From: Paracidovorax wautersii
GTDB taxonomy: Bacteria > Pseudomonadota > Gammaproteobacteria > Burkholderiales > Burkholderiaceae_C
Assembly: GCA_009912175.1 (NCBI GenBank)
Contig: WNDQ01000018.1
Span: 1 to 64,000 of the forward strand
Reading direction: 5' to 3'
DNA: 64,000 nt
Positions 38,648 to 47,905 of this stretch are shown here, piece after piece. Under the pieces are notes generated by a model. That model was given only the letters and a program-made list of their open reading frames with translations. It searched no databases and was not told the origin of the DNA. Within the stretch, counting starts at the first letter, position 1. The number at the start of each line of letters is the position of its first letter. A program made the translations under genes and the position numbers.

Positions 38648-39226
38648 CAATAGGATCTGTGAGGGCTGTGCGTAACAGGGGTCAAGGACGGGCGGGGTTG
38701 CTGGACCGGCTCAGGCCCAAGCCGTGGCGCGGCGTGGCCGCGTCACTGAAATGGCTGGATCCGAGGCAAAAGCGCCCAGTGTAAGGGCGTTGCAAGTCCG
38801 CTGATCCCGCGCCGCGCCGCAGCGGCAAATGCACCAGGCCCGTCGGTGGTGGCGCTGCAACGGCCGGGCCGTGACAGCGGGCAATGGCAGCGGCCGAGCG
38901 GGCCGGCCAGCCTTCCTCCGTGGGCGATTCCTGTTGTGATGATCAAGGCGCAAGGACGAGTCTTCCCAGATGGCGGCGCCCGCGGGTGTCGAGGGCGCTG
39001 TCGTCTGCGGCCCACGTTATAGCATGCGGACATGTCAGCCACCGCTGTGGAAAGCGAGGGCGGGCGGCGGGCCCGCCGCCATGCTTGGCCGCGCGCGACA
39101 GTTCACTTTCAGGCGCGATCAAGCAAGCCGGGCCGGCTTCGCCGCATACTTCGACTCCAGCGCGCCTGGCCGTTGCCGGCCGCCGCCCGCCTTGCCGATT
39201 CTTCGTTGTCCTGCCGCCTGCCCGCC
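38648..39226 (+). other. lplT-alr divergent gap with no gene recognised
   Basis: These 579 bases are GC-rich and carry short open frames on both strands, none with convincing protein character. The alr frame stays open back to 39032, but this Arg/Ala-rich stretch does not look like part of the racemase. Promoters for both genes must lie here; I see no clear ones, no terminator and no repeat. Confidence 0.5.
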
Positions 39227-40342
39227 ATGCCCCGTCCGATTTCCGCCACTGTCCACGGTGCTGCCCTGCGCCACAACCTCGAGCGCGTGCGCGCGGCCGT
39301 GCCCGACGCGCGCATCGCCGCCGTGGTCAAGGCCAATGCCTACGGCCATGGCATCGAGCGTGTCTTCGACAGCCTGCGCGCGGCCGATGCCTTCGCGCTG
39401 CTCGACCTGGACGAGGCCAGCCGCGTGCGCGCCCTGGGCTGGCGCGGCCCCATCCTGCTGCTCGAAGGCGTGTTCGAGCCGCGCGACCTGGAGCTGTGTT
39501 CGCGCCTGGGCCTGTGGCACGTGGTGCACAACGACGAGCAGATCGACTGGCTGGCCGCGCACAAGACGCACGAGCCGCACCACGTCTTCCTCAAGATGAA
39601 TGGCGGCATGAACCGGCTGGGCTTCACCCCCGTGCGTTACCGCGCGGCCTGGGCACGGCTGAACGCGCTGCCGCAGGTCGGCGAGATCACGCTGATGATG
39701 CATTTCTCGGACGCCGACGGCCCGCGCCAGGGCGTGGATGGCATCGCCCACCAGGTCGCGGCCTTCGAGGGCGCCGCCCGCGACCTGCCGGGCGAGCGCT
39801 GCCTGGGCAACAGCGCCGCCATCCTGCGCTACGGCCAGGGCCTGCCGCTGCGCAGCGACTGGGTGCGCAGCGGCATCGTCATGTACGGCAGCGCCCCTGA
39901 TTTCCCCGAGCACGACATCGCCCATTGGGGCCTGCAGCCGACCCTGACGCTGGCCAGCCGCATCCTGGCCACGCAGGACCTGCAGCCCGGCGACACCGTC
40001 GGCTACGGCTCGGCCTTTGTGGCGGATCGCCCCATGCGTATCGGCATCGTGGCCTGCGGCTACGCCGACGGCTACCAGCGCATGAGTCCCACGGGCACGC
40101 CCATCCTGGTAGACGGCGTGCGCACTCGCACCGTCGGGCGTGTGAGCATGGACATGCTCAACGTCGACCTCACGCCCGTGCCCAAGGCCAGCGTGGGCAG
40201 CGAGGTCACCCTCTGGGGGCGCGCCGCCAACGGCACCGTGCTGCCCATCGACGAGGTGGCGCGTGCCGCCGGCACGCTGGGTTACGAGCTGATGTGCGCG
40301 GTCGCGCCGCGCGTGCCGATCCACAGCGACGCGGTGGCCTGA
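39227..40342 (+). CDS. alr: Alanine racemase
   Basis: This PLP enzyme interconverts L- and D-alanine for peptidoglycan. The 371-residue protein has the PLP Lys at position 35 in [10 protein letters not shown], the [12 protein letters not shown] strand, the catalytic Tyr in V-G-Y-G-S-A-F, and G-R-V-S-M-D-M near the end. ATG 39227 starts the domain exactly. The DadA dehydrogenase at 50965 could use the D-alanine made here for catabolism. Confidence 0.95.
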   Translation: MPRPISATVHGAALRHNLERVRAAVPDARIAAVVKANAYGHGIERVFDSLRAADAFALLDLDEASRVRALGWRGPILLLEGVFEPRDLELCSRLGLWHVVHNDEQIDWLAAHKTHEPHHVFLKMNGGMNRLGFTPVRYRAAWARLNALPQVGEITLMMHFSDADGPRQGVDGIAHQVAAFEGAARDLPGERCLGNSAAILRYGQGLPLRSDWVRSGIVMYGSAPDFPEHDIAHWGLQPTLTLASRILATQDLQPGDTVGYGSAFVADRPMRIGIVACGYADGYQRMSPTGTPILVDGVRTRTVGRVSMDMLNVDLTPVPKASVGSEVTLWGRAANGTVLPIDEVARAAGTLGYELMCAVAPRVPIHSDAVA

Positions 40343-40352
40343 AGCGCCGCCT

Positions 40353-40820
40353 TCACGGCCCGGCCGGCGTGGCCGGCGCCGACAGGGGCGCCGCGCGCAG
40401 CGTCTCCAGGTGGATGCTGGTCTCGGAGTTGCTGATGCCCTTGATCAGCCGGATGCGCTCCAGCGCGTGGGCCAGCTCGGGCAGGGTGCTCACGTGCAGT
40501 TCGGCCAGCAGATCCCACTGGCCGTTGGTGGAATGCAGCGCCAGCACGCTGGGCTCGCCCAGCAGCGACGCGGACACGCGCCGTGCGTCGTTGCCCTCGA
40601 TGGCGATGCTCATCCAGGCCTGCAGGCCGCCGGTCTCGGCCTCGGGCCGCAGCCGCACGGTGTAGCCCACGACCACGCCGCTGTCTTCCAGCTTGCGGAT
40701 GCGGTTGGTCACCGTGCCGCGCGAAACGCCCAGCCGCGTCGCCAGGGTCGCGACACTGGCGCGCGCGTTGTGGCGCAACTGGGCGATGAGCGCCTGGTCG
40801 ATCTGGTCGAGGTTTTTCAT
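40353..40820 (-). CDS. Lrp/AsnC-family regulator
   Basis: The 155-residue protein has an N-terminal helix-turn-helix (L-D-Q-I-D-Q-A-L-I-A-Q-L, then R-L-G-V-S-R-G-T-V-T-N-R-I) and a C-terminal RAM/AsnC ligand domain. It diverges from the ornithine cyclodeaminase-arginase operon with about 118 bases between, so it probably controls that operon in response to arginine or ornithine. Target is inferred from position. Confidence 0.9.
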   Translation of the reverse strand: MKNLDQIDQALIAQLRHNARASVATLATRLGVSRGTVTNRIRKLEDSGVVVGYTVRLRPEAETGGLQAWMSIAIEGNDARRVSASLLGEPSVLALHSTNGQWDLLAELHVSTLPELAHALERIRLIKGISNSETSIHLETLRAAPLSAPATPAGP

Positions 40821-40938
40821 TTTGCCAATTCCTGTGTGCAAAACGTCAGGATTCTGCGCTTGTGATGGCATTATTGCCGATTTGAATTGGCAGCAGGGCG
40901 TGGGATTCTTGTCATACGTTGTAGCCAAGGAGTCCATC

Positions 40939-42057
40939 ATGTCTGCCCGCCACGCGTCCTCCGACCGGCCTTTCACGGCGCGCCCCGAAGTGGTCACCCA
41001 ATTCCTGAGCGCCAGCGGCGCCGCCCGCCTGGTCGCGCGGACCGGGGTGATCGAATGCCTGCAGGCCATGGCCGCCGCCATCGAGTCCGACTACCGCCGC
41101 TGGCAGGACTTTGACAAGACCGCGCGTGTCGCCGCCTATTCCGAGGCCGGCGCCATCGAACTCATGCCCGTGGCCGATGCGCATGACTATGCCTTCAAGT
41201 TCGTCAACGGCCATCCGCGCAACACCCGCCTGGGCCTGTCCACCGTCATGGCCTTCGGTCTGCTGGCCGACATGGCCACCGGCGTGCCCGTTTTCTTGAG
41301 CGAGCTGACGCTGACCACCGCGCTGCGCACGGCGGCCACCTCGGCCATGGCCGCGCGCCACCTCGCGCGCCCGGACAGCCGCACCATGGCCATCATCGGC
41401 AATGGCTCGCAAAGCGAGTTCCAGGCGCTGGCCTTTGTGGGCCTGCTGGGCGTGCGCACGCTGCGGCTGTTCGACATCGACCGCGCCGCCACCGACAAGC
41501 TGGTGCGCAACCTGCAGCCTTACGTGGCCAGCCACGGCCTGGCGATCGTGGTCTGCGCCAGCGCCGCCGAGGCCGCGCGCGGCGCCGACATCGTGACGAC
41601 GCTGACGGCCGACCAGGCCAACGCCACCATCGTGCACGCCGGCATGCTGGCGCCGGGCATGCACCTCAACGCCGTGGGCGGCGACTGCCCGGGCAAGACC
41701 GAACTGGCCGCCGACGTGCTGCGCGCCTCGCGCGTCTTCGTCGAATACGAGCCGCAGACCCGCATCGAGGGCGACCTGCAGCAGATGCCGGCCGACTTCG
41801 CGGTCACCGAGCTGTGGCAGGTGATCCAGGGCCGGGCGCCGGGCCGCACCTCGCCCGCGGACGTGACCACATTTGACTCGGTGGGCTTTGCGCTGGAGGA
41901 TTACGCGGCGCTGCGCACGATGCGCGCGCTCGGCCATGAAGCCGGGCTGCTCGAGACCATCGCGCTGATCCCGCCGCTGGGGGATCCCAAGAATCTGTTT
42001 GCCACCCTGGCCGCCGCCGCGCCCAGCGGCGTCCTGCCGCAAAGGAAAGCCGCATGA
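40939..42057 (+). CDS. Ornithine cyclodeaminase
   Basis: This NAD-dependent enzyme turns L-ornithine into proline and ammonia. The 372-residue mu-crystallin-family protein has the substrate-binding segments E-L-M-P-V-A-D and Y-A-F-K-F-V-N-G-H-P and the NAD-binding I-I-G-N-G-S-Q-S. H-L-N-A-V-G-G-D-C-P-G-K carries the catalytic Asp. AAGGAG precedes ATG 40939. Its stop overlaps the arginase start (ATGA), so arginine to ornithine to proline is encoded as a unit. Confidence 0.92.
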   Translation: MSARHASSDRPFTARPEVVTQFLSASGAARLVARTGVIECLQAMAAAIESDYRRWQDFDKTARVAAYSEAGAIELMPVADAHDYAFKFVNGHPRNTRLGLSTVMAFGLLADMATGVPVFLSELTLTTALRTAATSAMAARHLARPDSRTMAIIGNGSQSEFQALAFVGLLGVRTLRLFDIDRAATDKLVRNLQPYVASHGLAIVVCASAAEAARGADIVTTLTADQANATIVHAGMLAPGMHLNAVGGDCPGKTELAADVLRASRVFVEYEPQTRIEGDLQQMPADFAVTELWQVIQGRAPGRTSPADVTTFDSVGFALEDYAALRTMRALGHEAGLLETIALIPPLGDPKNLFATLAAAAPSGVLPQRKAA

Positions 42058-43064
42058 ACCACGAAGCCCGCCTGCCCGCCTTCCCCATGCAAGCGGCCGT
42101 GCGCGCCACGCTGATCGGCGTGCCGACGGACGCCGGCGCCGGCCGCCTGGGCGCGGCCATGGGGCCCGATGCGCTGCGCGTGGCCCAACTGGGCCCGGCG
42201 CTGGCGTACTTCGGGGTGGACGTGCTGGACGTCGGTAACCTGGCCGGCCCGCCCAACCCGCGCGCCGGGCGCGATCCGGCCAGCGGGCTGCGCAACCTGG
42301 CCGAATGCGTGGCCTGGTGCCGGACCGCGCATGACGCGGTCTACGCCCAACTGGCCGCGGGGCGCCTGCCCGTGCTGCTGGGCGGCGACCACATGCTGGC
42401 CGCGGGCTCCATCAGCGCGGGGGCCCGCCACTGCCGGGCGCAGGGACGGCGCCTGCGCGTGCTGTGGCTGGATGCGCACGCCGACTGCAACACGCCCGAG
42501 ATCTCGCCCTCGGGCAATGTGCACGGCATTCCGGTGGCCAGCCTGTGCGGCCTGGGCCCGGCGGCGCTGGCGAATCTGTCCGGCGCCGTGCCGGTCATGC
42601 AGGCCCAGGCGTTTCGCCAGATCGGCCTGCGCAGCGTGGACGACTCCGAAAAGACCATGATCCAGCAGCTCGGGCTGGAGGTCTACGACATGCGCGCCAT
42701 CGACGAGCTGGGCATGCGCGAGGTCATGCACCGCGCGCTGGCCGGCCTGGACGACGACCCCGACGTGCACTTGCACGTGAGCTTCGACGTCGACTTTCTC
42801 GACCCCGAGATCGCCCCCGGCACCGGCACCACCGTGCGCGGCGGCCCGAACTACCGCGAAGCGCAGCTGTGCATGGAGATGATCGCCGACACCGGCTGCC
42901 TGGCCTCGCTGGACATCGTCGAGCTCAACCCCGCGCTGGACGTGCGCAACCAGACCGCCGAGCTGGTGGTCGACCTGGTCGAAAGCCTGTTCGGCAAAAG
43001 CACGCTGGTGCGGCCCGCACCGCGCGGGCGCGCCGAAAGCCTGGTGCCCGGCACGGGGCGCTGA
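42054..43064 (+). CDS. rocF: Arginase
   Basis: Arginase hydrolyses arginine to ornithine and urea with two Mn2+ ions. The 336-residue ureohydrolase has G-G-D-H (110-113), D-A-H-A-D (140-144), S-F-D-V-D-F-L-D (243-250) and the E-L-N-P region. These supply all expected metal ligands; N-V-H-G binds substrate. It is coupled to the cyclodeaminase gene. The tail beyond residue 310 is basic and not conserved. Confidence 0.93.
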   Translation: MNHEARLPAFPMQAAVRATLIGVPTDAGAGRLGAAMGPDALRVAQLGPALAYFGVDVLDVGNLAGPPNPRAGRDPASGLRNLAECVAWCRTAHDAVYAQLAAGRLPVLLGGDHMLAAGSISAGARHCRAQGRRLRVLWLDAHADCNTPEISPSGNVHGIPVASLCGLGPAALANLSGAVPVMQAQAFRQIGLRSVDDSEKTMIQQLGLEVYDMRAIDELGMREVMHRALAGLDDDPDVHLHVSFDVDFLDPEIAPGTGTTVRGGPNYREAQLCMEMIADTGCLASLDIVELNPALDVRNQTAELVVDLVESLFGKSTLVRPAPRGRAESLVPGTGR

Positions 43065-43097
43065 CGGCCTGCCGCCCTGGCGGCCCATTCCTGGAGA

Positions 43098-43129
43098 CAA
43101 GTCTGACCCGCTAGACTTGCGCCTTTTTT
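43098..43129 (+). terminator. Terminator-like hairpin after rocF
   Basis: CAAGTCT (43098-43104) pairs with AGACTTG (43113-43119) around an 8-base loop; six T lie at 43124-43129. A second, overlapping stem GCGCC/GGCGC encloses the T run. It lies between rocF and lysP, so it would end the rocF transcript or attenuate lysP. Confidence 0.5.
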
Positions 43130-43182
43130 CGGGCGCAATCTGGCCCGTCGGACCGTTCACACTCACAACAACAAGCCGATCC

Positions 43183-44670
43183 ATGGCCATTCGCACCGAT
43201 ACACCACCGCAGGACGGCGACGCCCCGCACCTGCAGCGCAGCCTCAAGGCACGCCACCTCACCATGATCGCCATTGGCGGGGCCATCGGCACGGGGCTCT
43301 TCGTGGCCTCGGGCGCGACCATCGCGCAGGTGGGGCCGGGCGGGGCGCTCGCGGCCTACCTGCTGATCGGCGTGATGGTCTACTTCATCATGACCAGCCT
43401 GGGCGAGCTGGCGGCCTTCATGCCGGTGTCGGGCTCGTTCGCGACCTACGGCGCGCGTTATGTGGAAGAGGGCTTCGGCTTCGCGCTGGGCTGGAACTTC
43501 TGGTACAGCTGGGCGATCACGGTGGCGGTCGACCTGGTGGCCGCGCAACTGGTCATGGCCTACTGGCTGCCCGGGGTGCCGGGCATTCTCTGGAGCGCGC
43601 TGTTCCTGGCGCTCATGTTCGGGCTCAACGCCATCTCGGTCAAAGGCTTTGGCGAGAGCGAGTACTGGTTCGCGCTCATCAAGGTGGTGGCCGTGGTGGT
43701 CTTCATCGCCACCGGCCTGGCCATGCTGGCCGGCATCATCCGGGGCGGCGAGGGCGCGGCCGTGGGCAACTGGACCATCGGCGACGCGCCGTTCGCGGGC
43801 AACTTCGCGGCGATGATCGGCGTGGCGATGATCGTGGCCTTTTCCTTCCAGGGCACGGAGCTGATCGGCATCGCCGCGGGCGAGTCCGAGAACCCGCGCG
43901 TGAACGTGCCCAAGGCCGTGCGCCAGGTGTTCTGGCGCATCCTGCTGTTCTATGTGCTGGCCATCCTGGTCATCGGCCTGCTCATTCCCTACACCGACCC
44001 GCAGTTGCTGCGCAATGATGTGACCGACGTCACGGTGAGCCCCTTCACGCTGGTGTTCGAGCGCGCCGGCCTGCTGTCGGCCGCGGCGGTCATGAACGCG
44101 GTGATCCTGACGTCGGTGCTGTCGGCCGGTAACTCGGGCATGTACGCGGCCACGCGCATGCTCTACAACCTCGCGCTCGAAGGCAAGGCCCCGCGCCTGT
44201 TCCGCCAGGTCTCGGCCAGCGGCGTGCCACAGGCCGCGCTCGTCGCCACCACGCTGGTGGCCGGCCTGTGTTTCTTCAGCTTCATCATCAGCCCGCAGCA
44301 GGTCTACATCTGGCTGCTCAACACCTCGGGCATGACGGGCTTCATCGCCTGGCTGGGCATCGCCATCAGCCACTACCGCTTCCGCAAGGGCTATGTGCAG
44401 CAGGGCCATGCGCTGTCAAAACTGCCCTACCTCTCGGGCTTTTTCCCCTTCGGCCCGATCTTCGCCTTTGCGCTGTGCCTGACCATCACCCTGGGCCAGA
44501 ACTACCAGGCCTTCCTGCAGGACCGCATCGACTGGGGCGGCGCCGTCGCCACCTACATTGGCATCCCCTTGTTCCTGGCGATCTGGCTGGGCTACAAGCT
44601 GGCGCGCCGCACGCGCTTTGTGCGGTATGAGGACATGCGGTTCCCTGGCATTGCGACCGGCGGCAACTAA
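43183..44670 (+). CDS. lysP: Lysine-type amino acid permease
   Basis: The 495-residue APC-family transporter has 12 membrane segments and matches E. coli LysP along its length. It begins L-K-A-R-H-L-T-M-I-A-I-G-G-A-I-G-T-G-L-F and contains A-T-Y-G-A-R-Y-V-E-E-G-F-G-F-A-L-G-W. S-F-Q-G-T-E-L-I-G-I-A-A-G-E-S and N-T-S-G-M-T-G-F-I-A-W-L-G follow. LysP imports lysine by proton symport. Its position after the arginase operon raises the chance that it also, or instead, carries arginine or ornithine. Confidence 0.9.
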   Translation: MAIRTDTPPQDGDAPHLQRSLKARHLTMIAIGGAIGTGLFVASGATIAQVGPGGALAAYLLIGVMVYFIMTSLGELAAFMPVSGSFATYGARYVEEGFGFALGWNFWYSWAITVAVDLVAAQLVMAYWLPGVPGILWSALFLALMFGLNAISVKGFGESEYWFALIKVVAVVVFIATGLAMLAGIIRGGEGAAVGNWTIGDAPFAGNFAAMIGVAMIVAFSFQGTELIGIAAGESENPRVNVPKAVRQVFWRILLFYVLAILVIGLLIPYTDPQLLRNDVTDVTVSPFTLVFERAGLLSAAAVMNAVILTSVLSAGNSGMYAATRMLYNLALEGKAPRLFRQVSASGVPQAALVATTLVAGLCFFSFIISPQQVYIWLLNTSGMTGFIAWLGIAISHYRFRKGYVQQGHALSKLPYLSGFFPFGPIFAFALCLTITLGQNYQAFLQDRIDWGGAVATYIGIPLFLAIWLGYKLARRTRFVRYEDMRFPGIATGGN

Positions 44671-44705
44671 CTGGCGATGACTAAGAAGAAGGTGGGGCAC
44701 GCGCT

Positions 44706-45191
44706 CTATTGAGCGGGCGGCGCCGGGCACGCGGACGTCTCGTAGCGCTTGGCCACGGTCGACTGGCAGCGCCAGGCGCCGCTGGCGTTGCGCACCCAGA
44801 CGACGGTGGCGTTGGCGAGCGCGGTGGCGGCGGTGTTGCCGAAGGTGGCGGTGATGCGGGTTTCGTTGTCGGCCAGCACAATCTGCGGGTAGCCGGTGGG
44901 CGGTTGCTCGCTCTGGCCGGTCTTGCCCAGCAGGTTGGAGAGGGTGGCGCCGATGAGGCAGGTGGAGGCCGAGGCCTCGTTGTCGCTGAAGGTGACGTTG
45001 GTCTTGCCTTCGAGCAGGCAGGATTCGGCCTGGGGGCGCAAGGCCGCGGTCTCGCTGACGACCCGTGTGATCTGGGCGCGTGCGACGTGGCCCTGGTATT
45101 GCGGAATGGCGACGGTGGCCAGCACGCCGATGAGGGCGACGGCGATCATGAGTTCGATCAGGGTGAATCCCTGCTGGCCTGCTGTTCCCAT
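44706..45191 (-). CDS. Type IV pilin (PilA-like)
   Basis: The 161-residue major-pilin-type protein has a class-III leader cleaved by PilD after Gly8 (Q-Q-G before F-T-L-I-E-L-M-I-A). The mature Glu5 is at position 13, followed by a long hydrophobic helix. Four cysteines follow: C-L-L-E-G, C-L-I-G, W-R-C-Q and S-A-C-P. The last two flank the C-terminal loop, as in disulfide-loop pilins. ATG 45191 gives the correct short leader. A sigma-54 promoter lies upstream. It stands alone, apart from assembly genes. Confidence 0.9.
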   Translation of the reverse strand: MGTAGQQGFTLIELMIAVALIGVLATVAIPQYQGHVARAQITRVVSETAALRPQAESCLLEGKTNVTFSDNEASASTCLIGATLSNLLGKTGQSEQPPTGYPQIVLADNETRITATFGNTAATALANATVVWVRNASGAWRCQSTVAKRYETSACPAPPAQ

Positions 45192-45323
45192 CGTCGTGTC
45201 CTTCCCGGTCCGGCCAATCGCCTCGCCGGGCCGGGCAGATAGATGCCCGGCCGGCAAGACCCGCTCTGCGGCGGTCTCTCTCTCCCTCTTGCAGCCTTGT
45301 TGTGCGACAAGTTTGCAGTTTGT

Positions 45324-45339
45324 TGCAATTGGCGTGCCC
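45324..45339 (-). promoter_or_regulatory. Sigma-54 promoter of the pilin gene
   Basis: On the minus strand GGGCACG-N4-TTGCA (45339 down to 45324) matches the sigma-54 consensus TGGCACG-N4-TTGCA at all but the first base. The predicted start is near 45312, leaving a leader of about 120 bases. Type IV pilin genes in this class of bacteria are typically activated by PilR with RpoN. Confidence 0.8.
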
Positions 45340-45381
45340 GCGCGGCGCAGAGGGGCGCCGCTGGCCGCGCCGGTGCTTGAA

Positions 45382-45404
45382 AACCATTTCAAAATCAAAT
45401 GGTT
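45382..45404. promoter_or_regulatory. Inverted repeat upstream of the pilin promoter, candidate activator site
   Basis: AACCATTT (45382-45389) and AAATGGTT (45397-45404) form a perfect 8-bp inverted repeat with a 7-base spacer. It is centred about 80 bases upstream of the predicted sigma-54 start, the usual place for an enhancer-binding activator such as PilR. Binding is inferred only. Confidence 0.45.
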
Positions 45405-45757
45405 GATGTGTAAGTAAATGGACTTCAATCGGATCGATTCAGCTTGCTGGGAGTCCGTTTTGTGACAATATTCGTCAGCAATGCAACGATTTGTGCGACA
45501 AATATGTCAGTCCCCAAGGGCGTGTGATCGCCCGGGCCGGGGGCGGGCGGGGCGTGGGGGCGCGGACGGGGCCGGTTACGTCTTGCTTCGATATCGCGCC
45601 CAGCCAGCGGGCCCGCCGAACAGGGCGCTGTTAAGATGCGCCGATTCGCGCCTGGCGCGGCCTGCGTCGTGCAGCCGGTGGTCAGAAAGCGGCATCGAAG
45701 CCATGCTGCGCGGGTTTTTGGACATGATGGCCGTTCCAGGCCCGGGATGTGAGACCG

Positions 45758-46531
45758 ATGACTGTCGCCCTTGCTGGCCGCGCGCCCGCCACGTTCGAGA
45801 TCAAGAGCGCCAACCTGCCGCTGCTGGCGTTGCTGCTGAAATCCTCCGACCTCAAGTTGCTGGCGGCCGAGATGACGGCGCAGTTCGGCAACCAGAGCGA
45901 CTTCTTCGACGGCGAGCCGCTGGTCGTCGACTTCTCCTTCTACCCCGACGAGGCGCCGGCCCTGACCGCGCTGGAATTCACCGCGCTGCTGCAGTTGCTG
46001 CGCAGCTACCGCATGGCGCCCGTGGCCGTGAAGGCCCGGCGCGAGGACCTGCTGGCTGGCGCGACCGCCGTGGGCCTGGTGCCGGCGCAGGATGCGTTCC
46101 TGGGCAATGTGGTGGCGCAGCCCGCCCGCGTGGAGCGGGTGGTCGAGACCGTGGTGCAGGAAGTGGTGCGCGAAGTGCCCACGCCGGTGGCCGGCCCTTC
46201 GACGCTGGTGGTCGACAAGCCGCTGCGCTCCGGCCAGCGTGTGTATGCGCGCGGCTGCGACGTGGTGGTGCTGGCCATGGTCAACCAGGGCGCCGAGGTG
46301 ATCTCCGACGGCCACATCCATGCCTACGCGCCGCTGCGCGGCCGTGTCATGGCCGGCGCGCGCGGCAACACCGAGGCCCGCATCTTCGCGCTCAACCTGG
46401 AGGCTGAACTGATCTCGATCGCCGGCATCTATCGCACCAGCGAAACGCCACTGCCCGACGAGGTGCGGGGGCGGCCCGCGCAGGTGCGGCTCGATGGCGA
46501 GAAACTGCTGATCCAGCCGCTCAAGGCATGA
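45758..46531 (+). CDS. minC: Septum site-determining protein MinC
   Basis: MinC inhibits FtsZ polymerisation away from midcell. The 257-residue protein has an N-terminal FtsZ-binding domain (A-T-F-E-I-K-S-A-N-L to about 110) and a short Val/Glu linker. The C-terminal beta-helical domain has L-R-S-G-Q-R-V-Y-A and G-A-E-V-I-S-D-G-H-I-H-A-Y-A-P-L-R-G-R, which binds MinD. ATG 45758 is preferred over a GTG three codons upstream. It heads minCDE. Confidence 0.94.
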   Translation: MTVALAGRAPATFEIKSANLPLLALLLKSSDLKLLAAEMTAQFGNQSDFFDGEPLVVDFSFYPDEAPALTALEFTALLQLLRSYRMAPVAVKARREDLLAGATAVGLVPAQDAFLGNVVAQPARVERVVETVVQEVVREVPTPVAGPSTLVVDKPLRSGQRVYARGCDVVVLAMVNQGAEVISDGHIHAYAPLRGRVMAGARGNTEARIFALNLEAELISIAGIYRTSETPLPDEVRGRPAQVRLDGEKLLIQPLKA

Positions 46532-46677
46532 GTTGCCGCCAGTCACCCTGACATTCTGTATAAATGACGCGAGCCATCAAGCGACGCAACCAGCGAAGCC
46601 GGGACAAGTTGCTCCGGCGGGACGCGACACCAGCACACAACACAGCAACATCTCTTACAGGACTTGAGAGCAACAAC

Positions 46678-47493
46678 ATGACCAAAATCGTTGTCGTGAC
46701 ATCCGGCAAGGGCGGCGTGGGCAAGACCACGACCAGCGCCAGTTTTGCCGCGGGCCTGGCCCTGAGTGGCCGCAAGACCGTGGTGATCGACTTTGACGTG
46801 GGCCTGCGCAACCTCGATCTCATCATGGGTTGCGAGCGCCGCGTCGTGTACGACTTCGTCAACGTCATCCACGGCGAGGCCAACCTGAGCCAAGCGCTGA
46901 TCAAGGACAAGCAGGTCGACAACCTGTACGTGCTGGCTGCCTCGCAGACGCGCGACAAGGAAGCGCTGACCAAGGACGGCGTGGAAAAGGTCATCAACGA
47001 CCTGATCGCCCAGGGCTTCGACTACATCGTCTGCGATTCGCCGGCCGGTATCGAGCAGGGCGCGCTGATGGCCATGCACTTCGCCGACGAGGCGCTGGTG
47101 GTGACCAATCCCGAAGTCTCGTCGGTGCGCGACTCGGACCGCATCCTGGGCATGCTCAGCTCCAAGACCAAGCGCGCCATCGAGGGCAAGGAGCCGATCA
47201 AGGAGCACCTCCTGATCACGCGCTACAACCCGACGCGCGTGCAGGATGGCCAGATGCTGTCGCTCGAAGACATCCAGGACATCCTGCGCATTCCGCTGAT
47301 CGGCGTGATCCCCGAGAGCGAATCGGTGCTGCAGGCGTCCAACCAGGGCACGCCGGCCGTGCACCTGGACGGCACCGACGTGTCGAAAGCCTACAAGGAC
47401 GTGGTGGCGCGTTTCCTGGGCGAGGACAAGCCCCTGCGTTTCATCGACGCGGCCAAGCCCGGCCTGCTCAAGCGACTCTTTGGCGGGAGGTAA
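46678..47493 (+). CDS. minD: Septum site-determining ATPase MinD
   Basis: MinD is the membrane-bound ParA-type ATPase that recruits MinC and oscillates with MinE. The 271-residue protein has the deviant Walker A S-G-K-G-G-V-G-K-T-T at 9-18, D-F-D-V-G-L-R-N-L-D, C-D-S-P-A-G-I-E-Q-G-A, and the C-terminal amphipathic membrane-targeting helix (L-L-K-R-L-F-G-G). ATG 46678 begins the canonical start. Confidence 0.98.
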   Translation: MTKIVVVTSGKGGVGKTTTSASFAAGLALSGRKTVVIDFDVGLRNLDLIMGCERRVVYDFVNVIHGEANLSQALIKDKQVDNLYVLAASQTRDKEALTKDGVEKVINDLIAQGFDYIVCDSPAGIEQGALMAMHFADEALVVTNPEVSSVRDSDRILGMLSSKTKRAIEGKEPIKEHLLITRYNPTRVQDGQMLSLEDIQDILRIPLIGVIPESESVLQASNQGTPAVHLDGTDVSKAYKDVVARFLGEDKPLRFIDAAKPGLLKRLFGGR

Positions 47494-47496
47494 GCC

Positions 47497-47763
47497 ATGT
47501 CCCTGCTGTCCTTCCTCCTCGGCGAGAAGAAGAAATCGGCCAGCGTGGCCAAGGAGCGCCTGCAGATCATCCTGGCGCACGAACGCAACGGCCGCAACCC
47601 CGGCGCGCCCGACTACCTGCCCGCGCTGCAGCGCGAGCTGATCGCGGTGATCTCCAAGTACGTCAACATCAACCCCAGCGACATCAAGCTGCACCTGGAG
47701 CGCCAGGATGACCTGGAAGTGCTCGAAGTCAAGATCGAGCTGCCCGAGGTGGCCAAGGGGTGA
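47497..47763 (+). CDS. minE: Cell division topological specificity factor MinE
   Basis: MinE stimulates MinD ATPase and drives its pole-to-pole movement. The 88-residue product has the N-terminal membrane/MinD-binding part ([23 protein letters not shown]) and the dimerising C-domain. It starts three bases after the minD stop. Confidence 0.97.
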   Translation: MSLLSFLLGEKKKSASVAKERLQIILAHERNGRNPGAPDYLPALQRELIAVISKYVNINPSDIKLHLERQDDLEVLEVKIELPEVAKG

Positions 47764-47905
47764 ATAGGCTGCGGGCGCGCATCTCGGAGGGGATGAGCCC
47801 CGAGTGGTGCCTGCAGCCGCCGGCTTGGCCCGGCACCCGATGGCCGACCTGCAGTTGCGGTCGGCTGTCATCAAAGCGCCACGCGCGTGACTTAATTTGC
47901 CGGGC

